Part shown: in pieces, positions 45,088 to 53,847 of the stretch
Numbering within the stretch: the first letter of the stretch is position 1
How the letters are laid out: every line of letters starts with the position of its first letter
Assembly (NCBI RefSeq): GCF_016827605.1
Contig: NZ_JAEPJQ010000001.1
Coordinates: forward strand, 310,001-374,000
Reading direction: 5' to 3'
DNA length: 64,000 nucleotides
DNA from: Hyunsoonleella ulvae
GTDB taxonomy: Bacteria; Bacteroidota; Bacteroidia; Flavobacteriales; Flavobacteriaceae
Made by a program: the position numbers and the translations under genes
The notes under the pieces: generated by a model
The model's input: only the letters and a program-made list of their open reading frames with translations
What the model was told of the DNA's origin: nothing
Database searches by the model: none

Positions 45088-47476
45088 TATTTCAACATAT
45101 CAACCCATTTTAGATATTCAAGACAATATCGTATTTGCCAACAATGGCAATGTGATTCTATGTTATGAAGGGAATCTACCAGAAATCTATTCCTTGTCCG
45201 AAAAGGATTTTGAGGATATGCATGGTGCATGGTTTCAAGCTTTGAAATCGTTACCTATTGGAACTGTTGTCCATAAACAAGACATCTACCTTAAGAAATC
45301 TTATTCTTCAGAAAAACTTCCAAACACCACCTTTTTAGAAAAAGCAACACACGAGTATTTTAGAGGTCGTGGACACATAGAACATAAATGTTATTTGTTC
45401 TTTATTTTAACTAAGAACAAAGCACTCAACAATCCGAAATACGTCAATCCCTTCAGAAAAATTTCAAAGGGAATTGTACAAGAATTGGATGATAACATTA
45501 AGAGCTTCGCTAATTCTGTAAACGATTCGGTTTCCTTTATAAATAATAGTAGAAAAATAGAATTTCTTCCGCTAAATGCAGAAGATATTCAGCAATTAAC
45601 AAGTAGTTATTTTAATGGTTTCAATGAAGGATTTGATACCGATATTTTATTGGAAAAGAAAAGCGTCAATATTGGCGAAAACCACTTTGATGCGCTCGCC
45701 ATCAACAGCGAATTATGCTTTGGCGAAAATGTTCAAAGTAGCAAAACCAATGAGAAATTCACTTCGGACGATTTTGTATTTCATCAAGGGTTTATTGATG
45801 GCTTAGGACTTACACTTAATGAAAACCATATTGTTAACCAAATTCTTTATTTGGATGACAAACAAAAGTGGCGCAAGCTATTGGATAAGAAAATAGAAGA
45901 ACTTAATAAAAGTTCCAATTTTGGTTCACAGAACAAAGTGGTTCTTACAAAAATTCAACACATTCTAGATCAAATCAATGCAGATGACAATTCACGTATT
46001 ATACGTGGTCATCTCAATATTGTCTATTGGTCGAAAGATGTCAAAAAACTAGACAAAATCACTTCTAAAATAAAAACCGAATTCAAGGAATTAGATATCA
46101 TTCCTTATTATCCAAGAGGCGAAGAACGCAAAAATTATATCCTAAATAGTTACTGTTGCTTCTCTTCCAATTTTTCAAACAATGATTTATACGTAACCGA
46201 TTTAAAACATGCACTTTGTCTCTTCATAAATAACACCAATTACAAATCGGATAAAACAGGCATTATCTTTAATGATAGAGAACATAACATTCCGGTATTA
46301 AAAGATGTTTGGGATGAAAAAAAGAAGCGAATCAAAGCTAGAAATTTTGCCATTTTTGCGCCTACTGGCGAAGGCAAGTCCTTTCTAGCAAACAATATTT
46401 TACGTCAATATTTTGAAAGCGGTGTAAGATTGGTCATTATAGATTTAGGTGGTTCTTACACCAAATTTGCAAAACTCTATCCTGAAAAATACACCGTATT
46501 ACGATACGAAAGCGGAAAGAACTTAGGTATCAATCCCTTTTACATTAGTGATGTAAAAGATTTGACACCTGAACGCTTAGAGGATTTATCAGTATTTCTT
46601 TTTGAATTGTTTGCTTCAGATATGAAAGTGACCAAAGCGCAATCGGTTTCCGTTAAAAAGATACTGCGCCATTATTACAATAACACTTCTGAAAATCATT
46701 CTTTGGAAGGTTATTACAACTTTATAGAAAGGAATCAGGAAGATCTTCTGACTACTCTTAAAATCCATCCCGACTACTTTAATGTTACGAGCTTTTTACA
46801 CGTCATGTCTGAGTATGTTGGCGATGGTCTATATAGTTTTCTATTTGAGGTCAGCGAAGACCAAACCTATAAAATAGAAGACAAACGATTGATTGTTTTT
46901 GAACTGGATGAAGTAAAGGACAACAAGGAAATTTTGTCCGTAATGTTGAAGTTGATTAAATCTGCTATCCAAAGAACTATTTGGAAAAACAGAGCAGAAA
47001 AAGGCATCATTTTATTCGATGAATTTGCCAAACAACTGAAGTTTGAAAACGTACTAGAAAGTGTAGAATTCTATTATCAGGCTATTCGTAAACAGAATGG
47101 CGCTATTGGAATTATACTGCAATCCATTAATCAACTTCCGAATAATTCCACATCAGCGAGCATCTTAGAAAACACGCAAGTTATCTACAGTCTGAATAAT
47201 GAAAAAGGTTATGACGAATTAGTCAGAAGACTCAATCTATCTAGCCATGATCTGAACCAATTAAAATCCATTAAAAACAATCTTTCTGGTCCAAGAAAGT
47301 ACACCGAAATGTTTATCAAAATTGGAAAGGAAAGCAACATTTTTAGACTCGAAGTACCGAAGGAAGTGTATGCAGCCTATTTAACCGATGGACAAGAAAA
47401 CGAAGACATTATGAAGCTCTACGAAGCCCATCACGATATGCAAAAAGCAATAATTCAATTCACATCTAAAACGTAA
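45074..47476 (+). CDS. traG: Conjugative transposon ATPase TraG (VirB4-like)
   Basis: An 800-residue ATPase. Walker A FAPTGEGKSFLANNIL near residue 431; Walker B GIILFDEFAKQL near 655; a further IGIILQSINQL sensor-type block and a YTEMFIKIG end. The N-terminal 420 residues are the VirB4 docking domain. The length fits TraG of Bacteroidetes ICEs. It powers substrate transport and pilus assembly at the inner membrane. Confidence 0.92.
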   Translation: MNKINISTYQPILDIQDNIVFANNGNVILCYEGNLPEIYSLSEKDFEDMHGAWFQALKSLPIGTVVHKQDIYLKKSYSSEKLPNTTFLEKATHEYFRGRGHIEHKCYLFFILTKNKALNNPKYVNPFRKISKGIVQELDDNIKSFANSVNDSVSFINNSRKIEFLPLNAEDIQQLTSSYFNGFNEGFDTDILLEKKSVNIGENHFDALAINSELCFGENVQSSKTNEKFTSDDFVFHQGFIDGLGLTLNENHIVNQILYLDDKQKWRKLLDKKIEELNKSSNFGSQNKVVLTKIQHILDQINADDNSRIIRGHLNIVYWSKDVKKLDKITSKIKTEFKELDIIPYYPRGEERKNYILNSYCCFSSNFSNNDLYVTDLKHALCLFINNTNYKSDKTGIIFNDREHNIPVLKDVWDEKKKRIKARNFAIFAPTGEGKSFLANNILRQYFESGVRLVIIDLGGSYTKFAKLYPEKYTVLRYESGKNLGINPFYISDVKDLTPERLEDLSVFLFELFASDMKVTKAQSVSVKKILRHYYNNTSENHSLEGYYNFIERNQEDLLTTLKIHPDYFNVTSFLHVMSEYVGDGLYSFLFEVSEDQTYKIEDKRLIVFELDEVKDNKEILSVMLKLIKSAIQRTIWKNRAEKGIILFDEFAKQLKFENVLESVEFYYQAIRKQNGAIGIILQSINQLPNNSTSASILENTQVIYSLNNEKGYDELVRRLNLSSHDLNQLKSIKNNLSGPRKYTEMFIKIGKESNIFRLEVPKEVYAAYLTDGQENEDIMKLYEAHHDMQKAIIQFTSKT

Positions 47477-47480
47477 TATT

Positions 47481-48062
47481 ATGAAAAAGAAAATCAGAAT
47501 TTTAGTAATGGCAGTAACATTAATGCTATTAATTCCATCAAAGGCAACTAGCCAAGGAATGCCTACCTATGACAACACCAATTTTATCAGTTTGGTAAAA
47601 CAACTTGTAGAATCTGGTAAACAGACAGCTCAAATGATTAAGTCTGTTAAATTTTTGAAGGATGCAAAAGAAGCCATAGAAAAAGTATCTAGTGTGGTAC
47701 AACAACTTAGAGCGGTTGAGGAAATTGCACAAAATAATCAACGTCTTATTCAGGTTATGCAAAATGATTTACAAGACATTTTGAACTCGCCTTATATAAA
47801 ACCTGAAGAAGTTACACGAATTGCAGAATCATTCGATGCGATAGTCCAAAACTCATTGGACACCGTTGAATTTATGGGCGAAATTTTATCCAGCGATAAT
47901 CTTAAAATGACCGATGCCGAACGTGCAGAAGTTCTTAAAAAGAAGGAACAGGAATCCAAAGAAATGGTATCTAATATAACTACAAAAACAAAACGATACA
48001 GAGACATTATTTCCTTCAGAAAAATGCAGGATAAAGTCAATAATCGCGAAACAAACTATTAG
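47481..48062 (+). CDS. traI: Conjugative transfer protein TraI (DUF4141-like)
   Basis: A 193-residue exported protein: signal peptide ending SKATSQG, then a helical body (FISLVKQLVESGKQTAQMIKSVKFLKDAKEAIEKVSSVVQQLRAVEEI). The place between TraG and TraJ and the helix-rich form fit TraI (DUF4141), a VirB5-like periplasmic component. It lies five bases after traG and three before traJ. Confidence 0.75.
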   Translation: MKKKIRILVMAVTLMLLIPSKATSQGMPTYDNTNFISLVKQLVESGKQTAQMIKSVKFLKDAKEAIEKVSSVVQQLRAVEEIAQNNQRLIQVMQNDLQDILNSPYIKPEEVTRIAESFDAIVQNSLDTVEFMGEILSSDNLKMTDAERAEVLKKKEQESKEMVSNITTKTKRYRDIISFRKMQDKVNNRETNY

Positions 48063-48064
48063 AA

Positions 48065-48907
48065 ATGACCGCAACCATCATTTTAGGAATTGGGCTAGAA
48101 TATATCGACACGGTATTTCAAACCATACAGAACAGCAGTTTTTCGCAATATACCATTGCAGGAATGAAAACGCTTGCTGTATTGTTTTTCTTGGTCAATA
48201 TCCTAAAAAAATACAATGAAGGTATTGCGGATAAAGATGGCTATTCTTGGGGATTGAGTCCAGGCGAACTCGCAAAGAATTTTGCTGTGGTGCTATTGGT
48301 TATTTTTTCAACGCAGGTGTTAGGGTTTTTCGATGGTATTTTAGTTGCTATTGAAGGACAATATCGAGGGACAGCACCTGCGTTATTACCATTGCAATTA
48401 CAGGATTTACCGCTTGAAGAAGAAGTCGGTTTATTAGATGCTGCAAGTATGGCAATGACGTTGCTTTATGAAGCTTTAGTAACACCACTTTATGGATTCA
48501 AGATATTAGCTTTTATGCTGAGTACCATTTTATGGATTCTTGACCTGTTTATCTACCCTCTATTTTTAGCAGAACGCTTCTTTCTTTTAGGCATTATGCA
48601 AGCATTTTTCCCATTGGTTATAAGTTTAGCTGTATTTGAAAAATTCCGCTCTCTTGCCTACACATTTTTCAAACTCTATGCAGCAGTTTATATGTTAGTG
48701 CCAGCATTTTTTCTGGTCAATGTATTTGTCAATGCTATCTATACTGAAATAAACACCAACTTCTGGACCAACTTGTTTGGTACCGATTTTGGCCAGGGCT
48801 TTTTTGCACCTGTTGTTCAATTAGGCTCGGTAGGCTTTATCGTATTCCTGAAGTTCAAGTTATATAAACGCGCTACATCTTTCACTCTTAGATTGTTTAC
48901 CAGCTAA
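48065..48907 (+). CDS. traJ: Conjugative transfer membrane protein TraJ (VirB6-like)
   Basis: A 280-residue polytopic inner-membrane protein with 6-7 hydrophobic segments, including TLAVLFFLVNILKKY, NFAVVLLVIFSTQVLGFFDG and FFPLVISLAVFEKFRSLAYTFFKLYAAVYMLVPAFFLV. This matches TraJ, the VirB6-like channel part of the T4SS. Its neighbours fix the assignment. Confidence 0.85.
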   Translation: MTATIILGIGLEYIDTVFQTIQNSSFSQYTIAGMKTLAVLFFLVNILKKYNEGIADKDGYSWGLSPGELAKNFAVVLLVIFSTQVLGFFDGILVAIEGQYRGTAPALLPLQLQDLPLEEEVGLLDAASMAMTLLYEALVTPLYGFKILAFMLSTILWILDLFIYPLFLAERFFLLGIMQAFFPLVISLAVFEKFRSLAYTFFKLYAAVYMLVPAFFLVNVFVNAIYTEINTNFWTNLFGTDFGQGFFAPVVQLGSVGFIVFLKFKLYKRATSFTLRLFTS

Positions 48908-48918
48908 TTCAACTCACA

Positions 48919-49542
48919 ATGAAAACACCTTACAAAAACATATACAACGTTCTAAAATTGAATCGATTTATCGTTTTGGCAGTAGTCGTTTGCGCATTGC
49001 TATCTAGTACTTTTTCGGTTTGGATGGCATTTAATACAAATAAAAATGCGATGAATAGTGCTTTTGCCATTAATACAGATGGCAGTATCATTCCGCTGAA
49101 ACTCGTCAACCAAAAAGAAAATTTTAAGGTTGAAGCTTTGGCACATTTAGAACTGTTTCACAATTACTTCTATAATATTGATGCAAGCAATTATGAAAAA
49201 AATCTTAAAAAGGCACTTTGGCTTGGTAATAGTTCAGTCGATAACTTATATCGTCAGAAAAAAGCGGATGGTGTCTATAATCGATTATTACAATATTCAT
49301 TAGTCCAAAAAGTACTAAGCATCGAGTCGCAGATAACAGAAAATAATGGTTCATATAGTTTTACTACCACAACCATTTTTGAAATCAATAGAGGTTCTAT
49401 AATCGACACATATGAATTGGTTTCCACCGGAAACTTAATTATGGTTGACCGAAACTTCCCAAACAATCCGCACGGACTTTTAATTACAAATTATTTCGAA
49501 AACACTCTAAAAAAATTAAGCGATGAAAGTAGAAAAGAATAA
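48919..49542 (+). CDS. traK: Conjugative transfer protein TraK (VirB8-like)
   Basis: A 207-residue protein with one N-terminal helix (FIVLAVVVCALLSSTFSVWMAF) and a periplasmic NTF2-like domain, as in VirB8/TraK: VEALAHLELFHNYFYNIDASNYEKNLKKALWLG and ending NNPHGLLITNYFENTLKKL. It overlaps traM by 20 bp. Confidence 0.88.
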   Translation: MKTPYKNIYNVLKLNRFIVLAVVVCALLSSTFSVWMAFNTNKNAMNSAFAINTDGSIIPLKLVNQKENFKVEALAHLELFHNYFYNIDASNYEKNLKKALWLGNSSVDNLYRQKKADGVYNRLLQYSLVQKVLSIESQITENNGSYSFTTTTIFEINRGSIIDTYELVSTGNLIMVDRNFPNNPHGLLITNYFENTLKKLSDESRKE

Positions 49543-50452
49543 AATCGTATTTATAGCAGTATTAGCTATTGTTTTCATATTCCTGATTTCCTATTCCGTA
49601 ATGGTAATGGGCGATGACGAAAGCGAGAATGACAATCTTGAACAAACCTTAATACCAGATTTGGAAGAAAATCAAAAAGAGTATGATTCTAAGTTAGATG
49701 CTCTTAATGATTTAAAAGAAGTGCGTGAAAACAATGCACCCAGCATCTATGATGAAAAATTAATTGATTCTTTAGGCTATTACGATCCAGATCTTCCAGA
49801 ACGTGAAAGAAAACGTATTGTAGATAGTATTTATGATGCAGGTAAAATTCAATACTCAGATAAAAAATATCAAAACTTCGGACAGAAGAAAGTCGAAAAG
49901 AAGCAACCTATAGAAATTGATTCTTCAGAAATACTTAGAGAACTTAAAATTCAAGCTAAAGAATTAGGCTTGGAACATCAACTGTTTTTTGCAGCTGCAC
50001 CAAAACCCAATGAACTTTCTATTATTGGCAATACGGATGCTACCATTTACGTGGTTGTTGATGGCGACCAAATTGTAAAGGCAAACACCAGATTGAGAAT
50101 GCGACTTACCAAAGCTGCAACAATCAACAGTAAACTAATGCCCAAGAACACACTTGTATTTGGTTTCATCAGCTTTCAACCCAATCGTGCTTTAATTGAA
50201 ATTGAGAATATCAATCATCATCCCACAAAACTCAAAGCTTTCGATTTACAAGATGGTAGTGAAGGTATTTATGTGGAAAATAACTTTAGAGCTGAAGCGA
50301 CAGGTGAAGTTCTGGACGATGTTATTGGCGATATCAATATTCCAACTGTTCCGCAAGTAGGCGGCATCACTAAAGTCCTTAGACGTAGTAATCGAAATGT
50401 GAAGGTTACTGTACTGAACAATTATAAACTTATTCTAAAACCAAAATTATGA
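49523..50452 (+). CDS. traM: Conjugative transfer protein TraM (VirB10-like)
   Basis: A 309-residue protein with an N-terminal helix (IVFIAVLAIVFIFLISYSVMVM), a long charged periplasmic linker, and a C-terminal beta domain including DATIYVVVDGDQIVKANTRLRMRL and MPKNTLVFGFISFQPNRALIEI, as in TraM/VirB10, which spans from inner membrane to outer complex. It overlaps traN by 4 bp. Confidence 0.88.
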   Translation: MKVEKNKIVFIAVLAIVFIFLISYSVMVMGDDESENDNLEQTLIPDLEENQKEYDSKLDALNDLKEVRENNAPSIYDEKLIDSLGYYDPDLPERERKRIVDSIYDAGKIQYSDKKYQNFGQKKVEKKQPIEIDSSEILRELKIQAKELGLEHQLFFAAAPKPNELSIIGNTDATIYVVVDGDQIVKANTRLRMRLTKAATINSKLMPKNTLVFGFISFQPNRALIEIENINHHPTKLKAFDLQDGSEGIYVENNFRAEATGEVLDDVIGDINIPTVPQVGGITKVLRRSNRNVKVTVLNNYKLILKPKL

Positions 50453-51276
50453 GACCAATACTATTAATATTAGCTATGATAATTTCAACTTTCGTGGAAG
50501 CACAAACAAGAATACTTGACACCATTTATGCTAATGACACAAAAAATGTGGCACTCTTTTTTCCTGAGCCTATACGTCAAGGTATAACTGGCTCAGAAAA
50601 TTTTGTATTCACTTACAATCGTGAAAAAGAACAATATTTTGGTTTACTACAAGCTAAACAAGGAAAAGAAAGTAATCTACTGGTAATCAATAGAAATGGT
50701 TCGATTTTTTCGTATATTGTAAGGTATAAAGCGCAGCTTTCAAAGCTCAATTATTTCATCCCGATGACAAGTAGTATTGGGAATGAAAAACCAAAAGTCA
50801 AAGATTCAATTCAGACTGAAACTTTTGAAAAAAAGATTGATAACAGTACGTATTATTATCAAAAATTCTGCTCTTATCTTCTCGATAGAAGACAATATCT
50901 AGGAAGATATACAAGGCGAAATAGCGGTGTTATCATGAGGCTTGAAAATATTGTTTTTGATAAAGAAGAGCTCTACTTCGTTATTCAAATTAGGAATAAT
51001 TCTACTTTGGATTATGATTTGAATTTCCTTAACCTTTCCGTTGAAACACGACAAAAAGGAAAAAAGAAATCTTTACAACGTTTGTACATAGAGCCTATTT
51101 TTAAACATCATCTGCCTTCTAAAATTGTGGTAAATGAAACGGTAAGATTTATATATGTCATGCCTAAATTTTCGTTATCTAATGACAGAAGAGTAGTTTT
51201 AGAATTAAATGAGAAAGATGGCGAACGAAATATTGAAATGAAAGTATCACATAAATATATCAATAACCCAAATTAA
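50449..51276 (+). CDS. traN: Conjugative transfer protein TraN (DUF4138, VirB9-like)
   Basis: A 275-residue exported protein (signal MRPILLILAMIISTFVEAQ). It has LDTIYANDTKNVALFFPEPIRQGITGSENFVFTY in its N-domain and a C-domain with ENIVFDKEELYFVIQIRNNSTLDYDLNFL, as in DUF4138/TraN, the outer-complex protein that pairs with TraM. Confidence 0.88.
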   Translation: MRPILLILAMIISTFVEAQTRILDTIYANDTKNVALFFPEPIRQGITGSENFVFTYNREKEQYFGLLQAKQGKESNLLVINRNGSIFSYIVRYKAQLSKLNYFIPMTSSIGNEKPKVKDSIQTETFEKKIDNSTYYYQKFCSYLLDRRQYLGRYTRRNSGVIMRLENIVFDKEELYFVIQIRNNSTLDYDLNFLNLSVETRQKGKKKSLQRLYIEPIFKHHLPSKIVVNETVRFIYVMPKFSLSNDRRVVLELNEKDGERNIEMKVSHKYINNPN

Positions 51277-51283
51277 TAATATC

Positions 51284-51649
51284 ATGAAAAAAATAGCCAT
51301 TTACTCACTTGTTGCCTTATTTATTTCTTGTGCGGGAACTACGAATTCAGATCCTCCATCGGTAGCAGAAATCGTTGCAGAAAGTTTTTATCAAGGCAAA
51401 GAAGCCACGCTTAAAAAGCATACAACACCAGAAGGTTTTGCCACATTTTCCAATCTTCAAAAAATGTTTGCTAAACCTAAAGGTTCAGAATCAAATTTTA
51501 AACTTATAGATGAAGTTACAGAAGGCGATGTTGCTTGGATAAAATACTCGACCTCTTATGACAAAACACCAGGCATTTTTAAATTGGTAAAGCAAGATGG
51601 TGTTTGGAAAGTTACGGTTAGAGATCCTAAGGAAAAAGCGCCGTTGTGA
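51284..51649 (+). CDS. DUF4878-like lipoprotein at the end of the transfer operon
   Basis: A 121-residue lipoprotein (lipobox LFISC at about 12-16). The mature part is one NTF2-like domain: VAEIVAESFYQGKEATLKKHTTPEG, VTEGDVAWIKYSTSYD and GVWKVTVRDPKEK, like DUF4878. It lies seven bases after traN. By position it could stabilise the outer complex (VirB7-like) or act as an entry-exclusion lipoprotein; both are inference. Confidence 0.68.
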   Translation: MKKIAIYSLVALFISCAGTTNSDPPSVAEIVAESFYQGKEATLKKHTTPEGFATFSNLQKMFAKPKGSESNFKLIDEVTEGDVAWIKYSTSYDKTPGIFKLVKQDGVWKVTVRDPKEKAPL

Positions 51650-51703
51650 AAATTAGATACTTTTTTTAAATATAAAATTAACTTATAAGGGATGAAATTA
51701 CTT

Positions 51704-52687
51704 TCATCCCTTTGTGCTTTTGTCTTTCAATTTCATCAATTCTACTGAGCCTGTATCTTTATCAATAAAAATGAAATCTGCTTGATCTTTTGATATTCCA
51801 TAATTTTCTCTTGCGCCAAAAATTGTTGTCTTATCTGTTATAAATTCAATATCCTCATTAATCGAGAAAGAATATCGCTCTACTGTAGAATTAATTAAAG
51901 TATCAGCATAATTTGGGTAATCCTTAAATTTAATTTCATTATAGTTGGTATCAAGAATATTTACAAATGCTTTCTCCGCATCTTTAAAAATTCTTAATCT
52001 ATCTTCTAATTCATTTTTCCCAAGTTCATTAAAATCTGTCGGATGCAAATATTGCTTTATTTCTAATGAATTAATATCGAAAAAAAACAATATCATTTCA
52101 TCTGTAACCCTAGAACCTTTAATATGCGGATGCTCATTTGAAAGTATTCTAAGTCGCTTGTCATGAGGTTTAATCACAAGCCTACTAAAGCTATCATTCT
52201 TCGTAGAAATTCCTATGTAGTGCAAATGGTACTTTGTAAAATCTCTGTAATTTTCAAACCCTGAGAAAAATGGTGGTTGATATGAAAGATTATAAAGAAA
52301 TTTCTCTGTTGTGAACCAATCTATTACTTCAGGATCTTCAGATTTTTTCCATATTCTAATTAACTTATCTCCAAGTTCTATATCTAAATCTCCAAATTCC
52401 ATAAGTGGTAAATCATGAGCTTTAAACAATTCAACTAAATCTATACTTCCGGACATTTCATTGCCTCCAGATTCAAATTTAAAGTTGATTTTACCTGAAA
52501 GACTCAAATTCATCAAAACTAAATTTTCATTTTCAAAAATGAATTTTGATTCTGCCCTTTGTCCTATAAAATAAATTTTACTTCTCTTAAACCAATCTAA
52601 AGACTCCGTATCGTTTTTCAGCCACTCAGATTCTTGATTCGAAATGGGTGGATATACTAATTCTAAATAATGTATTTGTGCCCTCAA
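51704..52687 (-). CDS. Uncharacterised cargo protein
   Basis: A 327-residue soluble protein. I do not recognise the family with confidence. Residues 1-140 are strand-rich (LVLMNLSLSGKINFKFESGG). A middle block YHLHYIGISTKNDSFSRL then HDKRLRILSNEHP, with spaced Tyr, Gly, Arg and His, recalls the start of GIY-YIG nucleases, but the fit is weak. The C-part has FKDYPNYADTLI and ends FIFIDKDTGSVELMKL. It lies 3 bp after the ankyrin gene in a four-gene minus run. Confidence 0.5.
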   Translation of the reverse strand: MRAQIHYLELVYPPISNQESEWLKNDTESLDWFKRSKIYFIGQRAESKFIFENENLVLMNLSLSGKINFKFESGGNEMSGSIDLVELFKAHDLPLMEFGDLDIELGDKLIRIWKKSEDPEVIDWFTTEKFLYNLSYQPPFFSGFENYRDFTKYHLHYIGISTKNDSFSRLVIKPHDKRLRILSNEHPHIKGSRVTDEMILFFFDINSLEIKQYLHPTDFNELGKNELEDRLRIFKDAEKAFVNILDTNYNEIKFKDYPNYADTLINSTVERYSFSINEDIEFITDKTTIFGARENYGISKDQADFIFIDKDTGSVELMKLKDKSTKG

Positions 52688-52690
52688 TAT

Positions 52691-53296
52691 CTATAATTTA
52701 TTCTTTTTCGTTTTCTCTCTCCAATCAATAAGTTTAGCACTATAGTCTGCTCCTAAGTTATCGAGAGTTCCAATATTATTTTCGAGTAGTAATTCAACCG
52801 CATTCCATTTTCCTTTCTCTCCTGCCCAGTAAACAGCTCTTTCTGCTCCACTATCAAGATTATGAAGGTCATTATCTATTAAGAATTGTAACAACGTTAC
52901 TTGACCTGTACTAGCTGCACTACAAAAAATACCGTTAAACTCGTTAAAGTAACCAAGTAGCAATTCCATAATTGGTAGATTACCTTTAGCTGCTGTCCAT
53001 TGCAATGCAGAAGTCTCATTTTTATATTCTGCTGATTTCCCAATGAGATACTTTACAAGTTCCAAGTCCTGAGCATCACAAGTATATGCAAGTACCATTT
53101 TTTTAGCAGCAGATTCATGAGAAATTCCATTCTCTAGAAAATAGGTGACAATTTTAGAATATCCTTTTCTAGCAGCAATATCTATACACCAATCATTAGC
53201 AACATGAATATCTACTCCGTGTTTTACACATGTCTTGATAAATCTTAAATTGCCTTCAAAACAGGATTCTATGAAGCTTTTTTCTTGGTCTGTCAT
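52691..53296 (-). CDS. Ankyrin-repeat protein
   Basis: A 201-residue protein made of about five ankyrin-like repeats: FIKTCVKHGVDIHVANDWCIDIAARKGYSKIVTYFLENG, ALQWTAAKGNLPIMELLLGY, SAASTGQVTLLQFLIDN and AVYWAGEKGKWNAVELLLENN. No enzyme domain. It may act as a protein-binding partner or immunity-type factor for neighbours (inference). Confidence 0.75.
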   Translation of the reverse strand: MTDQEKSFIESCFEGNLRFIKTCVKHGVDIHVANDWCIDIAARKGYSKIVTYFLENGISHESAAKKMVLAYTCDAQDLELVKYLIGKSAEYKNETSALQWTAAKGNLPIMELLLGYFNEFNGIFCSAASTGQVTLLQFLIDNDLHNLDSGAERAVYWAGEKGKWNAVELLLENNIGTLDNLGADYSAKLIDWREKTKKNKL

Positions 53297-53310
53297 ATAT
53301 TAAACAGGTC

Positions 53311-53844
53311 TTATATTTCCATTAAATTTTCTCTATCTTTCAAATAGTAATATTTTTCCTTTCCTGAACTAAAATAAGCATTTCGAGTGGCTTTAAATTC
53401 CATTTTCTTCAAGTCTATATTCATTGTTAAAGCTCTTATTTCCCCACCATCTTTGTGTTGAATAATAAATGTTGAAATTGTAAATCCGTGTTCGGACAAT
53501 CCTGTAAAATATTTAATATCAATTATTTTTGAGCCAGGTTCAAAACCTTTCTTTATCATTTCTCTTGTGATATGGTCTTTACCATAATCAAATATGACTT
53601 GAATATCGTTTAAACGTTCTTTCCTTTCAGCCTCAGATAGTTTTGTCCACATTCGATAATCGTCCATAAACATAAACTTCGTTTTCCTAATTAAATCTGA
53701 AGCTTCAAATTTAGATTCATCTTTCGATAAGTTTTGAACATTAGTTTTATTTCCTTTTTTCTTTTTTGAAATCAGTTTATAAATCCAATAGAATGGAAGT
53801 CCGAGAAAGAATAATATTAATAAAATAAGTAGAATTCCTGTCAT
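53311..53844 (-). CDS. Single-pass membrane protein of unknown function
   Basis: A 177-residue protein with an N-terminal helix (GILLILLILFFLGLPFYWIYKLI) followed by Lys-rich KKKKGNK, then a soluble domain with RMWTKLSEAERKERLNDIQVIFDYGKDHI and ALTMNIDLKKMEFKATRNAYFSS. The shape hints at a Tim44/NTF2-like domain, uncertain. It is 15 bp from the ankyrin gene and 3 bp from the AlbA_2 gene. Confidence 0.55.
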   Translation of the reverse strand: MTGILLILLILFFLGLPFYWIYKLISKKKKGNKTNVQNLSKDESKFEASDLIRKTKFMFMDDYRMWTKLSEAERKERLNDIQVIFDYGKDHITREMIKKGFEPGSKIIDIKYFTGLSEHGFTISTFIIQHKDGGEIRALTMNIDLKKMEFKATRNAYFSSGKEKYYYLKDRENLMEI

Positions 53845-53847
53845 TGG

